Origin: Spirochaetia bacterium
GTDB lineage: Bacteria; Spirochaetota; Spirochaetia; Treponematales; Breznakiellaceae
DNA: 21,220 bases
Reading direction: 5' to 3'
Assembly (NCBI GenBank): GCA_025997715.1
Contig: BNUY01000036.1
Location: 1 to 21,220 of the forward strand
In this document: one piece after another, positions 12,694 through 21,118 of the stretch
Layout: each line of letters begins with the position of its first letter
Numbering within the stretch: the first letter of the stretch is position 1
The notes under the pieces: generated by a model
What the model was told of the DNA's origin: nothing
What the model saw: only the letters and a program-made list of their open reading frames with translations
Database searches by the model: none
Made by a program: the position numbers and the translations under genes

Positions 12694-14007
12694 ATGCTTA
12701 ACTACACGTTACAGGTATTAGAAGCGGGTCTCGCCGCCGCAATCCTCCTGGGGCTGTTATGTGCCGCAGGGGATGAAAAAAAACTGGCCGTGCCGTGCCT
12801 TATCGGAACGGCGGCGGCCTTTGTCCTGGCGGTTTTACGGCGGACTACCGCCATTAACATGGGAAGGGTCATTACCTTTGCCGCCATGCTTTGTTTTGCG
12901 GTGAGCGCAGCGTTTCTGTTTTCACTTTGGAAAACTGGCGCCGCTAAGAAACAAAGGGTTATCCAAGGCGCTTTAGCGGCATTACTGCTCTTTTGCACTC
13001 TGCCTGCGGTATTCCTGTTTCCAACAGAATTTCTGCTCGCCGGAGAACAGTTCTTCAGTACGGATTTCCTTTTTAAGTGGATAGGCTATGTTGCGGGGCT
13101 TGCCTTCGTTCTATGCGCCGCATTGGCCGTCTATAAAGCGGCGGTTTCCGTAGATGGGCAATATCATAAGAATAAAAAAAACCACGAAAGACACGAAAAA
13201 GAGAAGGATATGAAAATCCGTTCTTCCCTTTGTGTGACTTCGTGTCCGCAAACCATAGGTTTGATGTGGTTGCTTATTCTTATAAACACTACCTTTATCA
13301 TCAATATGCTGCATCAAGCCTGCACAATCCTGCAGTTTCTCTTTGCCCGGCGAATGATCCCGATGAACCGGGCACTGTTCCGCCTTATAACACCGGCATT
13401 GAACCACCGGGAGTTTTTCCTCTTTGCAATCCTGGCGGTAACAGCAATTCTACCCATCATTGTTTTTCTTAAAAACACCAGACCCCCGATTGACAGGGCA
13501 GCAAACCCGGCGGAACGGCGTAAAACCCGGAAAGCGGCGATGATCCGGCGGGGGTACTGCCTGCAAACCCTGGTTCTCCTTGCAGCCGCACTGTTCCTGC
13601 TCGGCGCGGTAAAACCCTATACCGAGCGCGGCGTGCAGCTTACCCCGGCCGAACCTATGCACATACAGGCCGGTGAAATCGTCATTCCCCTTGAAACGAT
13701 AGAGGACGGGCGTCTTCACCGGTACAACTATAAGGCCCAGGAAGGTATTGAGATGCGTTTCATCATCATTAAAAAGAACGAGGCCGCGTATGGCGTGGGG
13801 CTTGATGCCTGTGACATCTGCGGGCCCACCGGGTACTACGAGCGCAAGAACGAAGTAATTTGTCGGCTCTGCGATGTGGTGATGAACAAGGCCACCATTG
13901 GTTTTCGCGGCGGCTGTAATCCGGTTCCCCTGGCCTACGTGCTGCGCGGCGGGAACCTGATACTGGAAACGGAGAATCTTGAAAATGAACGGAACCGGTT
14001 TAAATAG
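12694..14007 (+). CDS. DUF2318 (FtrD-like) membrane protein with in-frame repeat insertion
   Basis: This encodes 437 residues. Several N-terminal and central hydrophobic segments are followed by a C-terminal DUF2318 domain: C373-x2-C376 ('CDICGPTGYYERKN'), C390-x2-C393 ('CRLCDVVMN') and C408 in 'GFRGGCNPVPL'. This family (Fe-S/metal-containing, FtrD-like) accompanies FTR1-P19 iron systems and is thought to take part in electron or metal transfer at the membrane. Residues about 160-184, in a charged loop, are encoded by a palindromic repeat (13183-13244) that keeps the frame open. The start lacks a strong ribosome-binding site. Gap to the next gene is 8 bp. Confidence 0.85.
   Translation: MLNYTLQVLEAGLAAAILLGLLCAAGDEKKLAVPCLIGTAAAFVLAVLRRTTAINMGRVITFAAMLCFAVSAAFLFSLWKTGAAKKQRVIQGALAALLLFCTLPAVFLFPTEFLLAGEQFFSTDFLFKWIGYVAGLAFVLCAALAVYKAAVSVDGQYHKNKKNHERHEKEKDMKIRSSLCVTSCPQTIGLMWLLILINTTFIINMLHQACTILQFLFARRMIPMNRALFRLITPALNHREFFLFAILAVTAILPIIVFLKNTRPPIDRAANPAERRKTRKAAMIRRGYCLQTLVLLAAALFLLGAVKPYTERGVQLTPAEPMHIQAGEIVIPLETIEDGRLHRYNYKAQEGIEMRFIIIKKNEAAYGVGLDACDICGPTGYYERKNEVICRLCDVVMNKATIGFRGGCNPVPLAYVLRGGNLILETENLENERNRFK
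13183..13244. repeat. Palindromic repeat element inside the DUF2318 gene
   Basis: CACGAA (13183-13188) pairs with TTCGTG (13239-13244). Further pairing lies inward, including GAGAAGGAT with ATCC and TTCTTC. The sequence is of the 'CACGAAAGACACGAA' kind seen as dispersed repeats in bacterial genomes and contrasts with the GC-rich gene around it. A related hairpin lies at 21119-21203. Confidence 0.65.
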
Positions 14008-14015
14008 GAGCGGAT

Positions 14016-15293
14016 ATGTTTTTTAGGATGGCTGCGGGCGCGTTGTTCCGGCAAAAGGGTAAAATGCTTATGATTGCCGTCACCGTTGCCCTGGGCGCTT
14101 CCCTCGCCGCCGCAATGCTGAACGTGATGTTTGATGTGGGGGATAAGGTTAATCAGGAACTCAAAACCTACGGCGCCAATATTACCGTGCGGCCTCAAGG
14201 CGCGTCCCTCCTGGACGAACTCTACGGCCTGGGCGAGGATACACTTGCGAATAAGTACCTCAATGAAAATGAAATCCCAAACATCAAAACTATTTTCTGG
14301 GCCTTTAATATCGTTGATTTTACCCCCTACCTCAATGTGCGGGCGAATTTCGGCGTTAAAGATGAAACAGTAAAACTCGTGGGCACCTGGTTCCGCCATC
14401 ACCTTGAACTACCCACCGGTGAAACCTTCGATACCGGTATGCTCAATATGAAAAAATGGTGGACCTTTGACGTTGTGCAGGGTGATGATGATGCGCAGAG
14501 TTGTTATGCGGGGCGTATTTTTGCGGAGCGGAACGGCATCAAAACCGGTGACGCCATTACCCTGCAATCGGGCGGCAGGAGCGCGTCATTTACCGTGCGC
14601 GGAATTTTCGATTCCGGTTCCGCGGATGACGAAAATGTGTACGCCCCGCTTGAGCGTGTACAGGAATTGGCAGACCTGGGCGGGTTGGTAAGTTCCGTCG
14701 AAGTGAGCGCCCTGACTACGCCGGACAATGAGCTTTCTCGCAGGGCGGCGCAGGATCCCAAAGGCCTTTCTATAAAAGAGTGGGACACCTGGTACTGCAC
14801 CGCGTACCCCAGCGCGATTTGCTATCAAATCGACGAGGTGATAAGCGGCGCCGTTTCCAAGCCCCTGCGGCAGGTGGCCGAATCGGAGGGGACCATACTG
14901 CAAAAAACCCAGCTCCTCATGCTCCTCATTACGGTATTGAGTTTAGCGGGGTCGGCCCTGGCCATATCAAATCTGGTCACCTCCAGCGTCATGGAACGGG
15001 CCGCCGAAATCGGGCTCCTCAAAGCCATCGGCGCGGAAGACCAGGCATTAGTTTTCCTGATGCTGACAGAAATTGTGATTACCGGCATTGCAGGGGGCGG
15101 AGTAGGTTATTTTGCGGGGCTTGGTTTCGCACAGATTATCGGGCGGACGGTTTTTGCCCAGGCCATTGATATAAAAGGAATGGTGATACCCCTTACGGCG
15201 GTACTGGTATTATTGGTAACCCTTGCGGGCAGCATACCGGCCATGCGCCTTTTACTGTCACTGCGTCCTGCGGAGGTACTTCATGGGAGGTAA
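14016..15293 (+). CDS. ABC transporter permease, FtsX/MacB type (1)
   Basis: This encodes 425 residues with TAGGAGCG upstream. The layout is one N-terminal transmembrane helix (MLMIAVTVALGASLAAAML), a large extracytoplasmic domain (residues about 40-300) and three C-terminal helices including 'ERAAEIGLLKAIGAEDQALVFLMLTEI', the FtsX/MacB signature. Such permeases work as dimers with an ATPase to drive periplasmic events rather than classic import. In the Campylobacter FTR1-P19 locus two such permeases occupy the same place. It probably pairs with the next permease as a heterodimer. Confidence 0.88.
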   Translation: MFFRMAAGALFRQKGKMLMIAVTVALGASLAAAMLNVMFDVGDKVNQELKTYGANITVRPQGASLLDELYGLGEDTLANKYLNENEIPNIKTIFWAFNIVDFTPYLNVRANFGVKDETVKLVGTWFRHHLELPTGETFDTGMLNMKKWWTFDVVQGDDDAQSCYAGRIFAERNGIKTGDAITLQSGGRSASFTVRGIFDSGSADDENVYAPLERVQELADLGGLVSSVEVSALTTPDNELSRRAAQDPKGLSIKEWDTWYCTAYPSAICYQIDEVISGAVSKPLRQVAESEGTILQKTQLLMLLITVLSLAGSALAISNLVTSSVMERAAEIGLLKAIGAEDQALVFLMLTEIVITGIAGGGVGYFAGLGFAQIIGRTVFAQAIDIKGMVIPLTAVLVLLVTLAGSIPAMRLLLSLRPAEVLHGR

Positions 15294-15294
15294 A

Positions 15295-16437
15295 ATGACG
15301 AAACAGCAATTCTATGTGAAGATGGCGTTGAGTTCTCTTCTGCGGCGGCGAAGTAGGATGTTCACCGCCCTGCTTGCCATTGCCATCGGGGCGACCATAC
15401 TGTCGGGACTCGTTACCCTGTATTATGACATTCCCCGGCAAATGGGCGCGGAGTTCCGCTCCTACGGGGCAAACTTCCTCCTGTACCCGGCGGGAAGCGG
15501 GGTAAGCATGAGCAGGGAAGATGCGGCGGCGGCAACAGCATTACTGCCTGACGGCGTGGTAGGAATCGCGCCGTACCGTTACCGGCAGGTAAAGATAAAC
15601 GAACAGCCCTTTATGGCCGCTGGAACAGAGCTTGCCGAGGCGCGGAAAACCAGCCCCTATTGGGGTGTCGAAGGCCGTTGGCCGAACGATAGTGGTGAGG
15701 CGCTTATCGGTGAGGAGGTGGCGAACCGTATACGCCTTGTTCCGGGTAGTGTTTTTACGCTTACCGGAACCGACAGCGGCGAACGGTTTGAGCGCAGTTT
15801 TACGGTTTCCGGGATGGTGAAAACCGGCGGCGTTGAGGAGGCGTTTATCTTCATGTCCCTTTCTGATTTTTCGTCCCTTAGTGCGGCGCCGCAAAACAAC
15901 GGAGACGGATTTGATGTGGTTGAGTGCAGCATCCGTGCGGACCGGGAAGTCCTTGAGGAAGCCGCATCCCGCATCAACGCGGTGACGGACGGGGTGGAAG
16001 CCCGCCTGGTACGGCGCGTTACCGAATCGGAGGGGGCGGTGCTGGGCAAGTTGAAAAGCCTCGTGTACCTCGTTACGGTGATTGTGCTCCTCCTAACGAT
16101 GATCTGCGTGGCAACAACGATGATGGCGGTGGTAACGGAACGACGGAAAGAGATAGGACTCCGCAAGGCATTGGGCGCGTCAGACGGGAGCCTCATTGCG
16201 GAATTTCTCGGCGAAGCGGTCATCCTTGGCGCGGGCGGGGGAATTTTGGGAGCGGGTCTGGGCTTTTTATTCGCCCAGGGGGTAAGCATGAAAGTGTTTT
16301 TCCGGGCCGTGGAATTTAACGCGCTATTACCCCCCGCAACGGTGTTTTTTGCGGCCCTCATTACCACCATAGCTTGTCTTGCGCCGGTGCGAAACGCGGC
16401 GCATGTCGATCCGGCGCTTGTTTTAAGAGGAGAATGA
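15295..16437 (+). CDS. ABC transporter permease, FtsX/MacB type (2)
   Basis: This encodes 380 residues from ATG 15295, one base after the preceding stop, with GGGAGG 4 bp upstream (in-frame ATGs further up lie in the previous gene). Topology is as in the partner: N-terminal helix 'FTALLAIAIGATILSGLV', extracytoplasmic domain, then three helices with 'TERRKEIGLRKALGASDGSLIAEFLGEAV'. It is shorter in the periplasmic domain than its neighbour. The very tight spacing implies translational coupling and equal dosage of the two subunits. Confidence 0.88.
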   Translation: MTKQQFYVKMALSSLLRRRSRMFTALLAIAIGATILSGLVTLYYDIPRQMGAEFRSYGANFLLYPAGSGVSMSREDAAAATALLPDGVVGIAPYRYRQVKINEQPFMAAGTELAEARKTSPYWGVEGRWPNDSGEALIGEEVANRIRLVPGSVFTLTGTDSGERFERSFTVSGMVKTGGVEEAFIFMSLSDFSSLSAAPQNNGDGFDVVECSIRADREVLEEAASRINAVTDGVEARLVRRVTESEGAVLGKLKSLVYLVTVIVLLLTMICVATTMMAVVTERRKEIGLRKALGASDGSLIAEFLGEAVILGAGGGILGAGLGFLFAQGVSMKVFFRAVEFNALLPPATVFFAALITTIACLAPVRNAAHVDPALVLRGE

Positions 16438-16441
16438 CAGC

Positions 16442-17122
16442 ATGGCGATACTGGAATTAAAAGGCATTTCCAAGATTTACGGGAACCTTGCGGCTTTGCA
16501 ATCCATTGATTTACAGGTACAGAAGGGCGAATGGCTTGCCATCATGGGGCCCTCCGGCTCCGGCAAAACAACGATGATGAACATCATAGGCTGTATGGAT
16601 AGGCCGACAAATGGCTCGGTTTTTCTTGATGGCTGGGACATTTCCAAAGCAACCGCGAAGGGGCTTACCCGTATCCGCCGTGATAAAATAGGCCTTATCT
16701 TTCAGCAGTTCCATCTGGTGCAGTATCTTTCGGCGCTTGAAAATGTGATGGTCGCGCAGTATTACCACAGTATACCCGACGAAGCGGAGGCGATGACCGC
16801 CCTTGAACGGGTGGGGCTTGCGGACCGGGCAAAGCACCTGCCGCGTCAGCTTTCGGGGGGCGAACAGCAAAGAGTCTGCATTGCCCGGGCGCTTATCAAT
16901 TACCCCGAACTGATACTCGCCGATGAACCCACCGGCAATCTTGACGAGGCGAATGAGCACACTGTTATTGATATTTTTAAACAGCTTCACCATGACGGCA
17001 GCACGATTATTGTGGTAACCCACGACCCGGAAGTAGCGGAGGATGCGGAACGGACGGTGGTGCTGGAACACGGGCATATTGCAAGAATTACCGAAAACAG
17101 GATGAAAGGAGTGATGGTATGA
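16442..17122 (+). CDS. ABC transporter ATPase, LolD/MacB type
   Basis: This encodes 226 residues. Walker A GPSGSGKT (36-43), Q-loop 'IFQQFHL' near 87-93, signature LSGGEQQR (137-144), Walker B LILADEPT (157-164) and switch His in 'VVTHDPE' are all intact. Sequence and size match the LolD/MacB group that energises FtsX-type permeases. It starts 4 bp after permease 2 and overlaps the next gene by 4 bp (ATGA). It would power the two permeases of this operon, probably to drive periplasmic iron handling. Confidence 0.93.
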   Translation: MAILELKGISKIYGNLAALQSIDLQVQKGEWLAIMGPSGSGKTTMMNIIGCMDRPTNGSVFLDGWDISKATAKGLTRIRRDKIGLIFQQFHLVQYLSALENVMVAQYYHSIPDEAEAMTALERVGLADRAKHLPRQLSGGEQQRVCIARALINYPELILADEPTGNLDEANEHTVIDIFKQLHHDGSTIIVVTHDPEVAEDAERTVVLEHGHIARITENRMKGVMV

Positions 17123-17532
17123 AAATGAAAATTTTGAGCTTTGTATTTTGTGCGGCAGTATTACTGGCGGCGTGCGGTAATGGTACTTTACGTGACGGCG
17201 TGTACGAAGGCCAAAGCGGAGAAGATGACCTGGGCGCCTATGGCAAAGTGCTTATCACCGTCAAAGGCGGGAAAATAAACGGCTGTGATTTTGTAACGTG
17301 GCAGAAAGACGGAACGATTAAAGGCGCAAACTATGGTAAAGTGAACGGGGAAATTACCAATAGGGATTTTTATGAAAAGGCGCAGCTTGCGGTACGCGCC
17401 ATGAAGCGGTATGCGGAACAATACGTCGAAACCCAGGATTTGAAAGCGGTAGATGTGGTCACCGGGGCAACTATTGCCTATAATCAATTCTTGGAAGCCG
17501 CAGAGGAAGCGCTTGCGATGGCGCGAAAATGA
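17119..17532 (+). CDS. FMN-binding lipoprotein
   Basis: This encodes 137 residues. The lipobox LAAC places the lipidated Cys at residue 19. The body is a compact FMN-binding domain: 'DGVYEGQS', 'VLITVKGGKINGCDFVTWQ', and the flavinylation motif D112-x2-T115-G-A-T118, where ApbE would attach FMN to T118. Flavinylated proteins of this kind carry electrons outside the cytoplasmic membrane. As the last gene of the iron operon it is a good candidate for reducing iron or for feeding the DUF2318 protein. No ApbE gene is present in the window. Confidence 0.88.
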   Translation: MKMKILSFVFCAAVLLAACGNGTLRDGVYEGQSGEDDLGAYGKVLITVKGGKINGCDFVTWQKDGTIKGANYGKVNGEITNRDFYEKAQLAVRAMKRYAEQYVETQDLKAVDVVTGATIAYNQFLEAAEEALAMARK

Positions 17533-17559
17533 ATACCGCAGCTGTCATGTCGGCACTAA

Positions 17560-18117
17560 CTACTGCGTTACATATTCAGCGCCCCGTTTATCCAACACAT
17601 TGAGTTCCGACAAGGCAAGATACAAATAGGGGTAGCCGTCTTCCTCATAGCTCTTTAGGATACCGACCGCCTCAACCCAATCATCAATATTCGGATACGT
17701 TTTAGTTGTCGCCGTGGGGGTAGTACCCCCTTGTTCATTCCACGCAACCTCAAATCCGGCGTTTCCGTCACTCCCGCAACAACCGGGGCCATAGCGAAGA
17801 ACAAAACAATAGGGCGGCGCATTTTCACCATATTGTTCCGCCTTAAAAAGTCCTTCTAACTTAATGGTTTTTCCAATATAATCCTCCGGGTTAAGGTAAA
17901 CATCATTGGTCTGTGCCATAAACATTTTCTCCTTGATTTCAATGACGGTGTTTTCCGCGCTTGGTTTTACCGGAATAGGTTCGTTTCCGGAAACTCCCGG
18001 CGGTAAGGTTACCGACAGCGTACCGGCAATATTAGCTTTTTGTGAAACCGTCTTTGTGTTTCCACAGCCTAAAAGTAAAAAAACAGCAATCAGTGAAACA
18101 ATAGATACCTTTTTCAT
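17560..18117 (-). CDS. YcgQ/DUF1980-like lipoprotein, frame-fused to upstream permease
   Basis: An internal start at 18117 has a strong AAAGGAG and gives 185 residues with a textbook lipoprotein signal, MKKVSIVSLIAVFLLLGCGN (lipobox LLGC, C18). The C-terminal half resembles the YcgQ/TIGR03943 (DUF1980) domain: 'YIGKTIKLEGLFK', 'FVLRYGPGCCGSDGNAG' with adjacent Cys, 'DDWVEAVGILKSYEEDGYPYLYL'. YcgQ genes in Bacillus are zinc-regulated, consistent with its place in a zinc-uptake operon. No stop codon separates it from the ZnuB-like permease, so a 464-residue fusion is also possible. I favour separate translation because of the intact ribosome-binding site and signal peptide. Confidence 0.65.
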   Translation of the reverse strand: MKKVSIVSLIAVFLLLGCGNTKTVSQKANIAGTLSVTLPPGVSGNEPIPVKPSAENTVIEIKEKMFMAQTNDVYLNPEDYIGKTIKLEGLFKAEQYGENAPPYCFVLRYGPGCCGSDGNAGFEVAWNEQGGTTPTATTKTYPNIDDWVEAVGILKSYEEDGYPYLYLALSELNVLDKRGAEYVTQ

Positions 18118-18954
18118 AGTCCTTCGCTCCTTTGTAAGGGTGTTAATTCCCCAGAATAATAAGAATGCAATAATGTTTATCATGACAACGCTTGCCCCCG
18201 TTGGTGTTGCGTATACATAGGAAATAATAATGCCGATAAAAAAACAGCATATTGAAAGAATGGCGGAACAAATGGTAACGCTTTTGAATTTTTTGAGCAA
18301 TCGCATTGAGGTAAGGGCGGGGAAAATAATAAGACTGGAAATAAGCATTGCCCCCATCATACGCATACCTAATACAATGGTAATAGCGGTCAAAAAGGCG
18401 ATAAGCATATTATACACACCTGTTTTTACACCCGTCGCTTTCGCAAATGTTTCGTCAAAGGTTATGGCGAATAATTTATTATAGAACACGATAAAAAGCG
18501 TCAGAACCGTTACCGATAAGGCCATGCTTAAATGGACATCGGCCTTGCTCATGGCAAGGATACTGCCGAAAAGATAATTGCATACATCGGTATTCATTCC
18601 CGTGGTTTGTGAAATAATAACCACGCCGATTGCCAATGAACCGGTAGAAATAAGCGCAATGGCGGCGTCTCCTTTTATTTTGCTGTTTTCGCTTAACCGC
18701 AGCAGCAGGAAAGCGGCGGCGATAACCACGGGTATTGAAACAGTAAGGGGCGCAACATTCAACGCAGTAGCAAGGGCAAGTGTCCCGAAACCGACATGGC
18801 TCAGGCCGTCTCCAATCATGGAATAGCGTTTTAATACAAGGCTTACACCGAGAAGGGCGGCGCAAATGGAAACAAGCGCCCCGACTATAAACGCCCTGAC
18901 AATAAATGTGTAAGAAAACATTTCCCATAAGATGGTAATAAAATTAGAAATCAT
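18118..18954 (-). CDS. znuB: ZnuB-like zinc/manganese ABC permease
   Basis: About 279 residues before the lipoprotein start, the normal ZnuB/TroC length, with 8-9 hydrophobic segments. 'FIVGALVSICAALLGVSLVLKRYSMIGDGLSHVGFGTLALA' is the family's N-terminal hallmark, and 'GMRMMGAMLISSLIIFPALTSMRL' its C-terminal one. The ATG overlaps the end of the ATPase gene by 11 bp. The reading frame does not stop at the end of the permease but continues through 'TLTKERRT' into the lipoprotein at 17560-18117. Metal choice between Zn and Mn cannot be settled from sequence; YcgQ-like linkage favours Zn. Confidence 0.88.
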
Positions 18955-19684
18955 TTCTGTCCTCCTTTTCTGTCCCTAAAAATTGTTTTCCTATTGCGGA
19001 ATTCAGGTATTCTTTTGTTTCCCCAAAGAAGCATTGTTTGTTTTGTAAATGCAATACCATTGTGGCGTATTGTGCTGCGGCCTCAATATCATGGGAAACC
19101 ATAATTATGGTAATACCCATTTCCGCATTGATTTTTTGCAGCAGGGTATAGAGTTCCGCCGTAGCCAGGGGATCAAGCCCGGCGGCCGGTTCGTCTAATA
19201 CAAGCAAACTATGGGAGGCGCACAGGGCGCGTCCTATGAGGACACGCCGCTGCTGCCCGCCGGATAATTCACTAAAACTGCGTTCCTTCAAGTCCGCTAT
19301 TCCAAGAGTTTCCAGGTTTTCTAACGCCCGCCGTTTTTCTTTTGCGGAATAGAACGGACGCAGCCCCATACTTCCAACGGCTCCGGAAAGAACTATTTCA
19401 AAAACACCGGCGGGAAAATCTTTTTTTACGGCGGTTTCTTGGGAAAGATAACCGATGGTTTCCTTTTTGAATCCGTCAGAAAAAATTATTTCCCCCTGAA
19501 GTGGATTGAGCAGGCACAACATACCTTTGATAAGGGTGCTTTTGCCGGATCCGTTTTTCCCCACAATACAGAGATAATCACCCGCCGTAATCGTAAAATT
19601 AAGCCTGTCTATTACGGTATACCCGTCATACCCGAAACGGGTATTTTGAAAGGTAATTATCGTACCGGTGTCTTTGATAGTCAT
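18944..19684 (-). CDS. znuC: ZnuC-like metal ABC transporter ATPase
   Basis: This encodes 246 residues from ATG 19684, which follows the upstream stop by one base and fits the domain start; GGAGGG lies about 11 bp upstream. A longer frame to 19717 would overlap the binding-protein gene without need. Walker A GKNGSGKST (42-50), signature 'LSGGQQRR', Walker B 'LLVLDEPAAGLD' and switch 'MVSHDIE' are intact. The size and pattern match ZnuC/TroB/MntB. Confidence 0.9.
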   Translation of the reverse strand: MTIKDTGTIITFQNTRFGYDGYTVIDRLNFTITAGDYLCIVGKNGSGKSTLIKGMLCLLNPLQGEIIFSDGFKKETIGYLSQETAVKKDFPAGVFEIVLSGAVGSMGLRPFYSAKEKRRALENLETLGIADLKERSFSELSGGQQRRVLIGRALCASHSLLVLDEPAAGLDPLATAELYTLLQKINAEMGITIIMVSHDIEAAAQYATMVLHLQNKQCFFGETKEYLNSAIGKQFLGTEKEDRNDF

Positions 19685-19685
19685 T

Positions 19686-20630
19686 TTATTGCAACGCCCT
19701 CCGCAAGTTCTCAACATTCATCCGCATAAGGTCTAAATAGGTTGCTCCATTTTCAAAATCCTTTTTTGAAATATTATGACAAGCATGAAGCAACAATTTT
19801 TTCGCCCCGGTTTCTTCCGCAATGGTATCCGCCATTCGTTCATTGCCCAGTTCAATATGAAAAACAACGGGTATGCGTTCACGTTTTATTTTGTCAATTA
19901 AAAACGCAACGGTTGCCGCGCTCGGTTCTGTTTCAGTAGAACACCCGGGAAAAGCGGCAAAATAAGAAAGTCCATAACGGTCTGCAAAATAACGAAAGGG
20001 AAAGCGGTCGCCAAAAATGATAGTCTTTCGGTTTGCATTGCCTGTTACCGCCTGAAATTCGGCGTCCAGTTTTTCTAATTGCGCAATATAGTCAGCCGCA
20101 TTTTGGCGGTAAAAATCAGCGTTTGCGGTATCCGTTTTACAAAGGGCGTCCGCAATGGAACGCACGATACGCCCCGCGTTTTGGGGAGAAGTCCATACAT
20201 GCTCATCATAGGCAGGCTCTTCTTCCTCCTCCGCTTCCATGCCCTCCACAACTTCCTCTTCTACCACATCAACGGTATCCATAAGGGCAATAATAGTCAT
20301 AGTGCGGGTGTCCATGGATTCCAAAATTCTATTGACCCATGCATCGGATTCACCACCCACATAGATAAAAATATCACTGTTTTGAATGGTGATAATATCT
20401 TTTGGTGTGGGTTCAAACGAGTGGCTTTCAGATGCCGGGGGTAATAACATGGATAGATTTACCGTATCGCCGGCAATGGCACGGACAAAATCATAGGGCG
20501 GGAAAATAGTCGCCGTTATAGTAATTTTTCCGTTTTTGTTTTGCCCATTGTTATTTGTCCTTTGCTTACAACCGGAGACAAAAATCAAAATAGCAATAAC
20601 AGTTATGGTGAGTAAAATTACTCGTTTCAT
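19686..20630 (-). CDS. znuA: ZnuA/AdcA-like zinc-binding lipoprotein
   Basis: This encodes 314 residues with GGAGG upstream. Lipobox VSGC gives lipidation at C21. Metal-site positions are H70 ('ESHSFEPTP') and H144 ('DEHVW'); where many ZnuA proteins have a third His there is D208 in 'FGDRFPFRYFADRYGLSYFAAFPGC', as I recall for the AdcA-like Firmicute subfamily. The flexible loop before H144 is acidic, with a run 'EAEEEEEPAYDEH' instead of the His-rich loop common in ZnuA. It captures periplasmic Zn2+ (or Mn2+) for the ZnuBC pair encoded downstream. Confidence 0.9.
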   Translation of the reverse strand: MKRVILLTITVIAILIFVSGCKQRTNNNGQNKNGKITITATIFPPYDFVRAIAGDTVNLSMLLPPASESHSFEPTPKDIITIQNSDIFIYVGGESDAWVNRILESMDTRTMTIIALMDTVDVVEEEVVEGMEAEEEEEPAYDEHVWTSPQNAGRIVRSIADALCKTDTANADFYRQNAADYIAQLEKLDAEFQAVTGNANRKTIIFGDRFPFRYFADRYGLSYFAAFPGCSTETEPSAATVAFLIDKIKRERIPVVFHIELGNERMADTIAEETGAKKLLLHACHNISKKDFENGATYLDLMRMNVENLRRALQ

Positions 20631-20692
20631 AAAAAACCTCCAATTTATGAAATAAAGATTAAATTTTTAGGAAATGCTTTTGGGAGGTTATT

Positions 20693-20992
20693 TCAGGAAA
20701 TATATTTTATTTTTAAGCCAACGAGGGTTTGAGGAACAAGGGCAAAAGACAGGCGGCTTTTACCCATCACAAAGACTTGCGGGATAAGGCAGGCGGCAAG
20801 GGCCAAACCAATACGCCCCAGCCCTTCAAGCAGATTTTGAGCGATTTCTATTTGCAAACAGACGGGACAAAGCGCTCCGGTACAGTCATGGTCAAGGTGG
20901 GTAAAGACGAAGCCCCCCGCAAAAACGGCGGCAAGAGCCAAAAACGCCGTTAAAACAATAAGGGGGAGCCTTTTTTGCGGTACATTTACCAT
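20693..20992 (-). CDS. Small Cys/His membrane protein of zinc operon
   Basis: This encodes 99 residues with two predicted membrane helices: one near 8-30 and one near 58-75. Between them lies a periplasmic-side motif 'HLDHDCTGALCPVC' with two His and three Cys that could bind metal. Similar small proteins with an HDCxGxxCPxC motif accompany zinc-transport genes in Firmicutes, as I recall; the function is unknown. It is the first gene of the minus-strand operon, 62 bp before znuA. The only usable ATG sits about 7 bp downstream of the -10 box, so the mRNA may be leaderless. Confidence 0.65.
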   Translation of the reverse strand: MVNVPQKRLPLIVLTAFLALAAVFAGGFVFTHLDHDCTGALCPVCLQIEIAQNLLEGLGRIGLALAACLIPQVFVMGKSRLSFALVPQTLVGLKIKYIS

Positions 20993-20999
20993 ACTATAT

Positions 21000-21028
21000 A
21001 CTATATCACAACAAAAAAATTAAGTCAA
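21000..21028 (-). promoter_or_regulatory. Zinc operon promoter
   Basis: On the minus strand, TTGACT (21023-21028), a 17-bp spacer and TATAGT (21000-21005). Overlapping TATA repeats follow. A Zur-type operator is not evident to me. Confidence 0.6.
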
Positions 21029-21118
21029 GGGTAGGTTTCTGGGGGCCAGCAATTCCATATTAGGAAAAACCACCGACCACACGGACCCTCACAGACGCAA
21101 AAACTATGAGGAAAAACA

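Noticed and set aside
15657..16370. Minus-strand frame of 237 codons opposite ABC permease 2
   Set aside because: It is antisense to a clear FtsX-type permease; low-complexity Ser/Arg/Thr content and no RBS.
18479..18928. Minus-strand 149-codon frame overlapping the ZnuB-like gene
   Set aside because: It is a +1 shadow of the permease with Cys/Arg-rich nonsense composition.
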